A DNA stretch of 64,000 nucleotides. It comes from Epilithonimonas sp. JDS. GTDB taxonomy: Bacteria > Bacteroidota > Bacteroidia > Flavobacteriales > Weeksellaceae. The DNA is taken from contig NZ_JAJSAX010000003.1 of the NCBI RefSeq assembly GCF_021261315.1, positions 124,001 to 188,000 of the forward strand, written 5' to 3'. The position numbers were made by a program, and so were the translations under genes. A model generated the notes under the pieces. That model was given only the letters and a program-made list of their open reading frames with translations, was not told the DNA's origin and ran no database searches. Of the stretch, positions 18,723 to 26,674 are shown piece after piece; positions within the stretch are counted from its first letter, which is position 1, and every line of letters begins with the position of its first letter.

Positions 18723-18738
18723 TCAGTATTAATACTGA
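18723..18738. promoter_or_regulatory. Perfect 16-bp palindrome, possible operator
   Basis: TCAGTATTAATACTGA reads the same on both strands. It lies in the 292-base gap between the LuxR-type regulator and the T9SS cargo gene, about 207 bases before the cargo start. It could be a binding site for a dimeric regulator such as the adjacent LuxR-type protein; this is inference. Confidence 0.45.
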
Positions 18739-18808
18739 GTTTAGTTATAGACCGCAAAAACTACCCCTAAGGATAGTCTGTTTTAGGATGATGTCGTAGG
18801 TTTGTAGA

Positions 18809-20056
18809 TCAGATATTGCTGATTTTCTTGAATAAATCCTTCCTGTCTTTAAGATTAAGAATGCTGTAGATATTTTTGATATGATACTTAACTGTACTTT
18901 CTGTTATGAAAAGTTTATCTGCAATTTCTTTGTTTGAAAATCCTTCTGCCATCAATTGGACAAGTTCTTTTTGTCTTTCTGTTAATTGATCGGAATTGAG
19001 AATGGATGATTTTGTGCTTTCAAATTTCACACCTAGATTTGTTTTTTGAGAATAAGAATTCAGATCTTCTTTGATCTGTTCGATCTCCTCTTTCATCTTC
19101 ATCTTTTCAATTTTCAGATTTCGGCTTTTGAAAAATGAGTAAGCAATTATGAGAAGCAGAATGACTGCAATCAAAACTGCACAGATCTGCTCCCAAAAAA
19201 CAGACTCATCCTCCAGAGACTCCTTTTTCTCCAAGTATTTTTTGTCGATAATATGCATTTCCGAAACGCGGTTATCAAGATCTTCCAGTTTTCGCAATGA
19301 GTCAACTCTGATGCCTACGGAATACGCCTTGCCTAGCAGATTGTTTTCTTTGTAGATTTTCTCCATTTCGGAAGCGGCGTAAGTTTCATATTTCAAAATC
19401 CCACAGCTTTTGGATATTTTCACACTTTCAGCATACAGGCTTTCTACTTTTTGTATTTGCTTTTTGAAATGATACAGCTCCATCAATTTTACGTAAACAA
19501 TGGGAAGATTGCAGGAGTTTTCAGACTTGATAATCTGCAGAGCTTCATTATATTTTTTCTCAGCATTTGAGTAATCTTTATTCATCAGGAAAAGATATCC
19601 TTCCTGCATCAGGATGTAAGCGTGGTCTTCCGGAATTATTGTTGAATAGTGTCGAGCCGCAATGTTATCCATCATTTTTTTGGATTTTTGATATTCTTTA
19701 TTATCAAAATAAACAAACGCATATTCATAATCCAGTTTCATCCTCAAGACATTATCTTTAGAAAGATCTTTTGCAATGGCGGCAGATTTATTGAGGTAAT
19801 CTATGCACATGGCGTAGTCACTTACTCCGCGGTACGTGGAGGCCATAAAGAAAAGAACGTTAGCTTCTTCTTCTTTTGTGAGATTGCCGGAAAAGAGTAA
19901 ATCGGAAAGTTTTTTTTGGGATAAAGTATGTTTTCCTTCTCTGTTATATTTGATAATTTCCTTTTCCAGGGAATTAATATTCAAATTCTGAGCGTTTAGA
20001 AAACTGACAAAAACTACTAGTAATATTGTCAAATACGGGGTAAATTTTTTATTCAT
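18809..20056 (-). CDS. Membrane-bound TPR regulator with C-terminal LuxR DNA-binding domain
   Basis: The product has a signal peptide (MNKKFTPYLTILLVV, ending near NAQ), TPR-like helical repeats over about residues 30-260, one membrane helix (AVLIAVILLLIIAYSFF, near residue 305), a short coiled coil (KIEKMKMKEEIEQIKEDL) and a C-terminal LuxR helix-turn-helix (LTERQKELVQLMAEGFSNKEIA, then STVKYHIKNIY). This is the common Bacteroidota layout in which a periplasmic TPR sensor controls a cytoplasmic DNA-binding head. I chose the ATG at 20056 over one at 20083 because it gives a clean signal peptide. It lies upstream of, and on the same strand as, the T9SS cargo gene, a candidate target. Confidence 0.85.
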   Translation of the reverse strand: MNKKFTPYLTILLVVFVSFLNAQNLNINSLEKEIIKYNREGKHTLSQKKLSDLLFSGNLTKEEEANVLFFMASTYRGVSDYAMCIDYLNKSAAIAKDLSKDNVLRMKLDYEYAFVYFDNKEYQKSKKMMDNIAARHYSTIIPEDHAYILMQEGYLFLMNKDYSNAEKKYNEALQIIKSENSCNLPIVYVKLMELYHFKKQIQKVESLYAESVKISKSCGILKYETYAASEMEKIYKENNLLGKAYSVGIRVDSLRKLEDLDNRVSEMHIIDKKYLEKKESLEDESVFWEQICAVLIAVILLLIIAYSFFKSRNLKIEKMKMKEEIEQIKEDLNSYSQKTNLGVKFESTKSSILNSDQLTERQKELVQLMAEGFSNKEIADKLFITESTVKYHIKNIYSILNLKDRKDLFKKISNI

Positions 20057-20270
20057 GTGTGTCGCAAAAGTCTTCATCTCCATCTCACTTTCTCAGGAAG
20101 TGTGTTTTAATGAAAAATTTATTCACAAAAATAATTAATTATTAATAAAATACATGCATTTATATTTATTTTTCTCAACACGAATGGTAAGTGCAGGAAT
20201 TGGATTCTAAAATCTTATGATTTTACTCAACAAAATCATCAAACACGCCTTCGGTTTTATATTAAAAAAT

Positions 20271-20278
20271 TATATTTG
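20271..20278 (+). promoter_or_regulatory. -7 element (TATATTTG) of the aminotransferase
   Basis: TATATTTG fits TAnnTTTG and lies 27 bases before the ATG at 20306. The 249-base gap 20057-20305 is otherwise AT-rich with nothing else I can support. Confidence 0.5.
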
Positions 20279-20305
20279 TCATTAAATCTAATTATAAACA
20301 GTTTC

Positions 20306-21496
20306 ATGAGTAAAATTTCGGACAGATTGAACAGACTGAGTTATTCTCAGACTTTCGTGATGAGCAACAAAGCGCGCGATATGAAGGCGGCAGGAATCGA
20401 TGTAATCAGCTTAACTTTGGGAGAACCTGATTTCGATGTTCCTCAAAAAATTAAACAGGCAGCTTTCGACGCCATTAATGAAAATTACAGCCACTACTCG
20501 CCTGTTCCAGGATTTTTGGAACTGAGACAAGCCATTTCCGCAAAACTGAAAAGAGACAATGGCCTGGATTATAAAGCAAACCAAATCTGTGTTTCCAACG
20601 GCGCAAAACAATCTATCATCAATGTTCTCTCAGCTATCGTAAATGATGGCGATGAGGTGATTTTGCCCGCTCCTTACTGGGTAAGTTATGATGAGATGGT
20701 AAAATTGGTTGGCGGAACTTCGGTTTTCATCGAAACTTCTATTGATACAGAATTCAAATTTACCGCTGAGCAATTAGAAAAAGCAATTACACCAAAGACG
20801 AAAGCATTACTTTACAGTTCGCCTTGTAATCCTTCCGGAAGCTATTATACAAGAGAAGAACTGGAAGCAATTGCTAATGTTGTTGCAAAATATCCCCACG
20901 TAACAATCATTTCAGATGAGATCTATGAGTTCATTAATTACGAAGGTGAACACGTTTCTATCGCAAGCTTCCCTCAGGTTTATGAACAGACCGCTGTGAT
21001 CAACGGAATGAGTAAAGCTTTCGCGATGACAGGCTGGAGAATCGGATATTCTGCGTGCCCGGATTGGTTGGCAAGTGCTTGTGACAAAGTTCAGGGACAA
21101 ATGACAAGTGGAGCAAACACAGTAGCACAAAGAGCGTCGATCACTTCAATGCAGATGGATCCGTCGGAATTACAATATATGATCACCGAATTCCACAAAA
21201 GACGTGATTTGGTTTTTGACTTAATGAAAGACATCAAAGGTTTCAAATGCAATCTTCCAAAAAGTGCCTTCTATTTCTTCCCGGATATTTCTTACTTCAT
21301 CGGAAAAAAACTGAACGGAACTGAAATTAAAGACGCGGATGACTTTGCCATGTTTTTGCTAGAAAATGCGCACGTTGGCTGCGTTGGCGGTGTAAGTTTC
21401 GGAAGTCCGGAGTGTATTCGTTTTTCTTATGCGGCTTCCGAAGAAGATTTGAGAGAAGCTATGAAGAGAATTAAGGATTGTGTAGAGCAGTTTTAA
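20306..21496 (+). CDS. Class I/II pyridoxal-phosphate aminotransferase (aspartate aminotransferase type)
   Basis: This 396-residue enzyme belongs to the aminotransferase fold-type I group typified by bacterial aspartate aminotransferase (AspB/AspC). It shows LTLGEPDFDVP near the N-terminus, the NPSGSYYTREEL turn, ISDEIYEFI and the PLP-binding Lys237 in SKAFAMTGWRIGY. The ATG at 20306 (MSKISDRLNRLSYSQT) fits the family start; ten upstream codons in frame do not. The amino acid used cannot be fixed from sequence. It is monocistronic, with its own promoter and terminator. Confidence 0.92.
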   Translation: MSKISDRLNRLSYSQTFVMSNKARDMKAAGIDVISLTLGEPDFDVPQKIKQAAFDAINENYSHYSPVPGFLELRQAISAKLKRDNGLDYKANQICVSNGAKQSIINVLSAIVNDGDEVILPAPYWVSYDEMVKLVGGTSVFIETSIDTEFKFTAEQLEKAITPKTKALLYSSPCNPSGSYYTREELEAIANVVAKYPHVTIISDEIYEFINYEGEHVSIASFPQVYEQTAVINGMSKAFAMTGWRIGYSACPDWLASACDKVQGQMTSGANTVAQRASITSMQMDPSELQYMITEFHKRRDLVFDLMKDIKGFKCNLPKSAFYFFPDISYFIGKKLNGTEIKDADDFAMFLLENAHVGCVGGVSFGSPECIRFSYAASEEDLREAMKRIKDCVEQF

Positions 21497-21519
21497 TTTT
21501 CTTTAAATATATACCATAA

Positions 21520-21548
21520 AACATCACTTAACGTGGTGTTTTTTTTAT
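21520..21548 (+). terminator. Terminator after the aminotransferase
   Basis: AACATCAC pairs with GTGGTGTT (one G-U pair) around TTAAC, followed by eight or more T. Its T-run touches the stop codon of the convergent SGNH gene. Confidence 0.8.
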
Positions 21549-22408
21549 TTCGTTAACAGAACTTTTACAAATTCTTTCCCGCCTTCGGAATTTAGATGAT
21601 CCTGATCTCTAAAATAACCATCATTATCTTCGAAGACTGATTTGTGGTCAATAATTTTCAGTCCTTTTGATATCAGCAGTTTGTCTGCTCCGTAATTTTT
21701 GCTATCCAATCTTTCTAAATACGATCGTGAGACAGGAAATTTCAAACCAATCAACTCGATATGGTTTTTCTGACATAAATTAATAATTTCTCGCAGCGTT
21801 TTTTCCAGTTCTTTGCTTTTATTCTTTGCCGGAAATTGCCCTAAAACTCGATCTTCTGCCCTTTTGCCTTTTTCTTTTTCAGGCAATTCGGACCAGATCG
21901 TATTGTTGGTAGTTTTGTCTTGCTGATTAAAAATAATTTTAACTTTATCTTCCAGATAGATTCGGAATAATCCATTGACCTTCAATTGAAAAATGGGAAA
22001 ATAATACTTCAAATATTTTTCTTTTATATAATTAAAATCAATCTTCGACGTATAAATAATACTTTTATCCATATTATTAATTCCGTCTCTGTATGGACTC
22101 AGCGTATGATCATCTGCAGTGATATAAATAGTTTTGACTGCATATTCATTCTCTATCAAATAAGAAACTTTCCTTTTCATATCAGCATAAGAATCACTGT
22201 TTGAGGAGAAATTATAGACATTAAACTTTTCAGAAAATTTATCCAAAGGCATCCCGTGAGAGTCCGCCAATATGAATGAATGAAAATCTTTGCTTGGGAA
22301 TTCATTATAACCTTTATAATAGTTATCATTAGAAAAGACAAAAACCACAATATTAAAAAGGAGTACAATAATTACGAAATAAAATATATTAAGGAAAAAT
22401 TTCTTCAT
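21545..22408 (-). CDS. SGNH-hydrolase-like partner of the MBOAT acyltransferase
   Basis: This 287-residue protein has one N-terminal membrane helix (about residues 5-26) and an extracytoplasmic SGNH/GDSL-like domain. The nucleophile block is ILADSHG with Ser50, and the C-terminal block DQDHLNSEGG supplies Asp268 and His271, though the middle blocks are weak. It follows an MBOAT acyltransferase gene after 11 bases. In alginate, peptidoglycan and teichoic acid systems, MBOAT proteins bring acyl groups across the membrane and an SGNH-type partner transfers them to a polymer. The same division of labour is likely here; the acceptor glycan is unknown. Confidence 0.78.
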   Translation of the reverse strand: MKKFFLNIFYFVIIVLLFNIVVFVFSNDNYYKGYNEFPSKDFHSFILADSHGMPLDKFSEKFNVYNFSSNSDSYADMKRKVSYLIENEYAVKTIYITADDHTLSPYRDGINNMDKSIIYTSKIDFNYIKEKYLKYYFPIFQLKVNGLFRIYLEDKVKIIFNQQDKTTNNTIWSELPEKEKGKRAEDRVLGQFPAKNKSKELEKTLREIINLCQKNHIELIGLKFPVSRSYLERLDSKNYGADKLLISKGLKIIDHKSVFEDNDGYFRDQDHLNSEGGKEFVKVLLTK

Positions 22409-22419
22409 ACTTAATATTT

Positions 22420-23874
22420 TTAAAATTGAAAATAAATAAACTCCACATTCTCTCCAAAATTACCGTAAAAGTAAATCGCAAGCAGAATAATAATATAGCT
22501 GATCCATCTAATCGATTTTGAATTTACTTTTCCAATTCCCTGGATTGCATATTGATTTTCTCTTCCTTGCCATTCAATCAAAAGAAAAATCACAATTAAA
22601 ATAATAGTTGAAGTGACATTTTCCATCAAATCAAATTTTGGTAAGGTGAAAAGCGAGGGTTTGAAAATGCCGGCGATGTAGCTAATAGCATGATCAATAT
22701 TCACTGCCCTGAAAAATATCCAGGCGAATACTGTTAATGAAAATGTTAGAATCATCTGAACTAACTCTTTCATTGAAGGTAATAGTCTGCCTTTGGCAAC
22801 AATACCGATATGATTGCGATTGGTTTTCATTATGATGGATGGCAAGATAAACAAAGCATTCAAAAATCCCCATACAATGAAAGTCCAATTGGCACCATGC
22901 CAAAATCCGCTTACAACAAAGATGATAAAAGTATTTCGAATCCGCATCCAATTCCCTCCACTGCTGCCGCCAAGGGGGATGTACAAATAATCCTTGAACC
23001 AGGATGAAAGTGAAATATGCCACCGCCTCCAAAACTCTGCGATATCTCTGGAGAAGTAAGGAAAAGCAAAATTCCGCAATAGTTCCACTCCAAATAGACG
23101 AGCTGTTCCCAGCGCAATATCAGAATAGCCGGAAAAGTCTCCATAGATTTGGAAAGTAAAAAACAAAGCTCCCAAGACCAGCGTGCTGCCACTCATATCC
23201 TCCGAGTTGTTGAATATCTGATTGGCAAATACGGCGCAATTATCCGCAATGACAATCTTTTTGAACAGACCCCACAGTATCTGTCTCAGACCATTTGCAG
23301 CTTTTGAATAATCAAAGGTTCTCTTCTTTTTGATCTGAGGAAGAAGGTGCGTTGCCCGCTCAATGGGACCTGCTACCAAGAGCGGAAAAAAGCTGACAAA
23401 AACAGCATAATCCACAAAATTCCGTTCTGCTTTTATTCTGTTTTTATAAATGTCAATCACATAAGAAAGTCCATGGAAAGTGTAAAATGAAATCCCCACC
23501 GGCAAAACAACATTTAGCATCAATGGACTAATTTCCCAACCCAAATGAGAGACACTTTGTGCAAATGAAGCTGCAAAAAAGTTGTAATATTTGAAAACGC
23601 CAAGGAAACCAAGATTTATAATAATACTCAGCCAAAACCAAAATCGCTTCTGATTTTGAGTTTTAGAATCCTGCATTTTAAGCCCCGTAATGTAATCCAA
23701 TAAGGTTGAAAAAAGCAGCAGAAACATAAACCGCCAATCCCAACAAGCATAGAAAAAATAACTTGATACAAGTAACAGTGCATTTTGGAGTTTAAGATTT
23801 TTGTTCGTAAAAAACCAATAGAAAATAAAGACTACAGGCAGAAAAATCGCAAAATGAAGGGAATTAAAAAGCAT
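22420..23874 (-). CDS. MBOAT family membrane-bound O-acyltransferase (AlgI/DltB type)
   Basis: This 484-residue polytopic membrane protein is typical in length and start (MLFNSLHFAIFLPVVFIFYW) for the AlgI/DltB branch. Hallmarks seen are PLLVAGPIERATHLLPQ, FWRRWHISLSSWFKDYLYIP with His286, and VVSGFWHGANWTFIVWG with the catalytic His326. It should move an acyl group, often acetyl, to the outer face of the inner membrane, working with the SGNH-like protein encoded 11 bases downstream. No polysaccharide gene cluster is adjacent, so the pair acts on a polymer made elsewhere. Confidence 0.92.
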   Translation of the reverse strand: MLFNSLHFAIFLPVVFIFYWFFTNKNLKLQNALLLVSSYFFYACWDWRFMFLLLFSTLLDYITGLKMQDSKTQNQKRFWFWLSIIINLGFLGVFKYYNFFAASFAQSVSHLGWEISPLMLNVVLPVGISFYTFHGLSYVIDIYKNRIKAERNFVDYAVFVSFFPLLVAGPIERATHLLPQIKKKRTFDYSKAANGLRQILWGLFKKIVIADNCAVFANQIFNNSEDMSGSTLVLGALFFTFQIYGDFSGYSDIALGTARLFGVELLRNFAFPYFSRDIAEFWRRWHISLSSWFKDYLYIPLGGSSGGNWMRIRNTFIIFVVSGFWHGANWTFIVWGFLNALFILPSIIMKTNRNHIGIVAKGRLLPSMKELVQMILTFSLTVFAWIFFRAVNIDHAISYIAGIFKPSLFTLPKFDLMENVTSTIILIVIFLLIEWQGRENQYAIQGIGKVNSKSIRWISYIIILLAIYFYGNFGENVEFIYFQF

Positions 23875-24209
23875 TCTGGTTATCTAGGTTTTTCAAATGT
23901 TTTTGAGCACTGTATTTTAATTTGGATGCTTTTTTTTCAATAGGACGAAATTATTAAAAAAAAATATAAAAATTTGAACACCATGTAGAAATTATTGATT
24001 TTAAAATGTTTATAAAGTATTGCATGAAGCCATTTATTTGCTAATTATCTGTTTAAAATTTAGTTGAGTATTTTGACATTTTTTTATAATTCACACTTTT
24101 TTCTTTGCAATGAACATTCAGATTATATGAATAACACCGTTAGTTTCCAGACTTTCATATTGATAGATTTTATAAATCGATTATTAATATTCAATTCACA
24201 AAATCTTTG

Positions 24210-24217
24210 TAATTTTG
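24210..24217 (+). promoter_or_regulatory. -7 element (TAATTTTG) of the peroxiredoxin gene
   Basis: TAATTTTG fits TAnnTTTG and lies 35 bases before the ATG at 24253. The 378-base gap 23875-24252 separates divergent genes; beyond this element it is AT-rich and I see no ORF or repeat worth calling. Confidence 0.55.
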
Positions 24218-24252
24218 CACTATCAAAAAATAACAATTTAAACTTTAATATT

Positions 24253-24885
24253 ATGTCATTAGTAGGTAAATTATTCCCAAATGTTGCGATCGATGCAATG
24301 AGCGAAATGGGTGACGATCTTAAGATCAATGTGTTTGAAGAGGCGGTGAATAACGCGCAGAAAGTTATCTTGTTCTGGTATCCAAAAGATTTTACTTTTG
24401 TTTGCCCGACTGAATTACACGCTTTCCAAGAAGCTTTACCGGAATTTCAAAAAAGAAATACAGTTATCATCGGTGCATCTTGCGATACAAATGAAGTACA
24501 TTTCGCGTGGTTGAACACACCAAAAGACAACGGCGGAATCGAAGGTGTAACTTACCCGATCCTGGCTGACACGCACAGACAATTGGCAAACATCCTTGGA
24601 ATTGTAGATCAGGATTTGGATTACGATGAAGAAGGAAATGAAGTTTACACAGGTTCAAACGTAACTTACAGAGCTACTTACCTGATCGACGAAACTGGAA
24701 AAGTGTTCCACGAGTCTGTAAACGATATGCCACTTGGAAGAAATGTAAAAGAATATCTTCGTTTGATCGATGCTTACGCTCACGTTCAGAAACACGGTGA
24801 AGTTTGTCCTGCAAACTGGGAAGAAGGTAAAGAAGCAATGAATGCCAACAGAACCGGCGTTGCAGAATACTTCAGCAAAAACTAA
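24253..24885 (+). CDS. Peroxiredoxin (AhpC/TSA family)
   Basis: This 210-residue typical 2-Cys peroxiredoxin reduces hydrogen peroxide and organic peroxides. The peroxidatic Cys51 lies in FVCPTEL and the resolving Cys185 in GEVCPANW; an extra Cys is in GASCDTNE. I place the start at 24253 (MSLVGKLFPNVAIDAM), since the 63 upstream codons in frame lie in promoter-like AT-rich DNA. It is followed on the same strand by a thioredoxin and a small conserved protein, and no AhpF reductase is nearby, so the thioredoxin is the likely electron donor. Confidence 0.93.
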   Translation: MSLVGKLFPNVAIDAMSEMGDDLKINVFEEAVNNAQKVILFWYPKDFTFVCPTELHAFQEALPEFQKRNTVIIGASCDTNEVHFAWLNTPKDNGGIEGVTYPILADTHRQLANILGIVDQDLDYDEEGNEVYTGSNVTYRATYLIDETGKVFHESVNDMPLGRNVKEYLRLIDAYAHVQKHGEVCPANWEEGKEAMNANRTGVAEYFSKN

Positions 24886-24890
24886 TATAA

Positions 24891-24955
24891 CAATGTAAAA
24901 ATGTAAAAGTTTAACAATGAATCAATTAATGGTAAATTGTTAAACTGCTACATTG
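24891..24955. repeat. Long interrupted palindrome between peroxiredoxin and thioredoxin genes
   Basis: Outer arms CAATGTA / TACATTG and inner arms GTTTAACAAT / ATTGTTAAAC are perfect inverted repeats separated by short spacers. The RNA could fold into a hairpin of about 65 bases within the presumed operon. It may partly terminate or stabilise the upstream message, or be a dispersed repeat. Confidence 0.65.
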
Positions 24956-24972
24956 CTAAATTTATAAAAATT

Positions 24973-25284
24973 ATGTACATAGAACTTACAGAAGACAACT
25001 TGCAACAGATTGTAATTGAGAATGATAAAGTGATGGTTCAGTATGGTGCAACGTGGTGTGGAAACTGCAGAATTATGAAACCGAAATTCAAAAAACTGGC
25101 TTCAGAAAATGACGAGATTCCTTTCTATTACGTAGATGCAGAAAAATTGCCGGAAAGTAGAAAGCTGGCGACAGTTGACAATTTGCCAACATTCGCAGTG
25201 TTTGAAGGTGGCGCTTTGAAAAGCCAGGTTCAAACCAACAAAGCGGATAGTTTGACGACTTTATTTTCAGAGATTAAAGCTTAA
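24973..25284 (+). CDS. Thioredoxin-family protein with CGNC active site
   Basis: This 103-residue single-domain thioredoxin-like protein has the active site WCGNC (Cys29, Cys32), where classical thioredoxin has CGPC, and the cis-proline loop NLPTFAVF. It has no signal peptide and should be cytoplasmic. The start at 24973 (MYIELTEDNL) is chosen over an ATG 36 bases upstream that lies in the palindrome. Position directly after a 2-Cys peroxiredoxin makes it a likely reductant for that enzyme. The Pro-to-Asn change usually shifts redox potential; its effect here is unknown. Confidence 0.9.
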   Translation: MYIELTEDNLQQIVIENDKVMVQYGATWCGNCRIMKPKFKKLASENDEIPFYYVDAEKLPESRKLATVDNLPTFAVFEGGALKSQVQTNKADSLTTLFSEIKA

Positions 25285-25332
25285 TAATTAATTTTTTAAT
25301 CATTTAATTTTTTAATCTTTAAATCTAAAATA

Positions 25333-25581
25333 ATGAAATTACCCATCATAAGACAGTTTTATCAAAACCAAACGCCGGAAAATCTGGAAGCGACTTTGGA
25401 AGTTTTGGAAAGTTTTTCAGAATTCCGAAATGTTTCTGAAGAAGATCTGAACGTTGCGGGAGAATTGATCACCAACATTTGCGGTGCGCTTGAAGTTCAC
25501 GCAAACGTCAACAATGGAATGAGCGAAAAAGATGCGCTCAACTCATTTGCTCAAAAAGTAATGGGATCCATTGATAAATAA
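25333..25581 (+). CDS. Small conserved flavobacterial protein (DUF6952-like)
   Basis: This acidic 82-residue protein (MKLPIIRQFYQNQ at the start, GELITNICGALEVH in the middle) resembles the DUF6952 family, which I recall as lying next to peroxiredoxin/thioredoxin genes in flavobacteria; I could not check this. It has no signal peptide or membrane segment, one Cys (NICGA), and should be mostly helical. As third gene of the peroxide cassette and followed by a terminator, it may be an accessory or regulator of the redox pair. That role is inference. Confidence 0.7.
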   Translation: MKLPIIRQFYQNQTPENLEATLEVLESFSEFRNVSEEDLNVAGELITNICGALEVHANVNNGMSEKDALNSFAQKVMGSIDK

Positions 25582-25604
25582 AAGTTAACTTTTATATTAT
25601 ATCG

Positions 25605-25636
25605 AGGCTTTAGAATCATTTTCTAAAGCCTTTTTT
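25605..25636 (+). terminator. Rho-independent terminator of the peroxide cassette
   Basis: A 10-bp perfect stem (AGGCTTTAGA with TCTAAAGCCT) and a T-run close the peroxiredoxin / thioredoxin / small protein transcript. Confidence 0.9.
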
Positions 25637-25638
25637 AT

Positions 25639-25646
25639 TAAATTTG
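25639..25646 (+). promoter_or_regulatory. -7 element (TAAATTTG) of the deaminase operon
   Basis: TAAATTTG fits TAnnTTTG, lies 15 bases before the ATG at 25662 and begins immediately after the terminator of the previous unit. Confidence 0.5.
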
Positions 25647-25661
25647 AATAAATCAAAAACT

Positions 25662-26672
25662 ATGAAAGATTTTATTAAAGCACTTCCGAAAGCTGAATTG
25701 CATTTGCATATCGAAGGAAGTTTCGAACCGGAACTGATGTTCGAGATTGCCCAAAGAAACCAGATCACGATTCCTTACAAAACCATAGATGAGGTCAAAA
25801 AAGCCTATCAATTCTCTTGTCTTCAGGATTTTCTTGACATATATTATGCCGGAGCTGGCGTTCTCATCCACGAAAAAGATTTTTACGATTTAGCGATGGC
25901 CTATTATCAAAAATGCTACGAGAATAATGTGATTCACACCGAAATAATGTTTGACCCACAAACCCATACAGAACGTGGAATTACTTTTGAAACTGTTATT
26001 AGTGGTTTGCAAAAAGCAAGAACCGATGCTAAGGAAAAATGGGGAATCAATTCGTTATTCATTATGAGTTATCTGCGACATTTGTCCGAGGAATCGGCGT
26101 TTGAAACTTTGAAGCAATCACTTCCCTACAAAGATCTCATCACAGCTGTAGGATTGGATTCTTCCGAAATGGGAAATCCGCCAGTTAAATTCAAAAAAGT
26201 GTTTGAAGCATCTGTGAAAGAAGGTTACATTCCCGTTGCTCATGCCGGCGAAGAAGGTCCGACCGAATATATTTGGGAAGCCATATATATTCTGAAAGTG
26301 GCGAGAATCGATCACGGAAACAGATGTCTCGAAGATGATAATCTGGTTAATGAAATCGTCAAACGAGATTTAGCATTGACCGTTTGTCCGCTTTCCAATC
26401 TTGAGTTGAGAAACACCGATGTGATGACCAATCACCCTTTGAAAAAGCTTTTAGATAAAGGCATCAAAGCAACAGTTAATTCAGATGATCCTGCTTATTT
26501 TGGAGGTTATATGAATGCGAATTTTATTGCGGTTCAGGAGGCTTTGAATCTTTCAAAAGTAGAAATTATTACATTAGTTAAAAATTCATTCAACTATTCT
26601 TTTGCAACTGATGAGCAGAAAAAAGCTTATTTAGAAAAAGTGAATGAGGTTGTTAATGAATTTAATATTTAA
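25662..26672 (+). CDS. Adenosine/adenine deaminase family protein
   Basis: This 336-residue zinc hydrolase of the adenosine deaminase superfamily shows all metal and catalytic motifs: HLHIEG (His14, His16), VAHAGEEGP, RIDHGNR and VNSDDPAYF. The run KAELHLHIEGSFEPELMFEIA and the QDFLDIYYAGAGVL segment look closer to adenine deaminases of the AAH1 type (adenine to hypoxanthine) than to classical adenosine deaminase. I therefore leave the substrate open. The start at 25662 (MKDFIKALPK) fits better than one six codons upstream. A HAD phosphatase gene follows after 2 bases, so purine salvage with a phosphatase partner is possible. Confidence 0.88.
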   Translation: MKDFIKALPKAELHLHIEGSFEPELMFEIAQRNQITIPYKTIDEVKKAYQFSCLQDFLDIYYAGAGVLIHEKDFYDLAMAYYQKCYENNVIHTEIMFDPQTHTERGITFETVISGLQKARTDAKEKWGINSLFIMSYLRHLSEESAFETLKQSLPYKDLITAVGLDSSEMGNPPVKFKKVFEASVKEGYIPVAHAGEEGPTEYIWEAIYILKVARIDHGNRCLEDDNLVNEIVKRDLALTVCPLSNLELRNTDVMTNHPLKKLLDKGIKATVNSDDPAYFGGYMNANFIAVQEALNLSKVEIITLVKNSFNYSFATDEQKKAYLEKVNEVVNEFNI

Positions 26673-26674
26673 AA

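Noticed and set aside
24064..24252. N-terminal extension of the peroxiredoxin
   Set aside because: The extension covers the TAATTTTG promoter element and is not peroxiredoxin-like.
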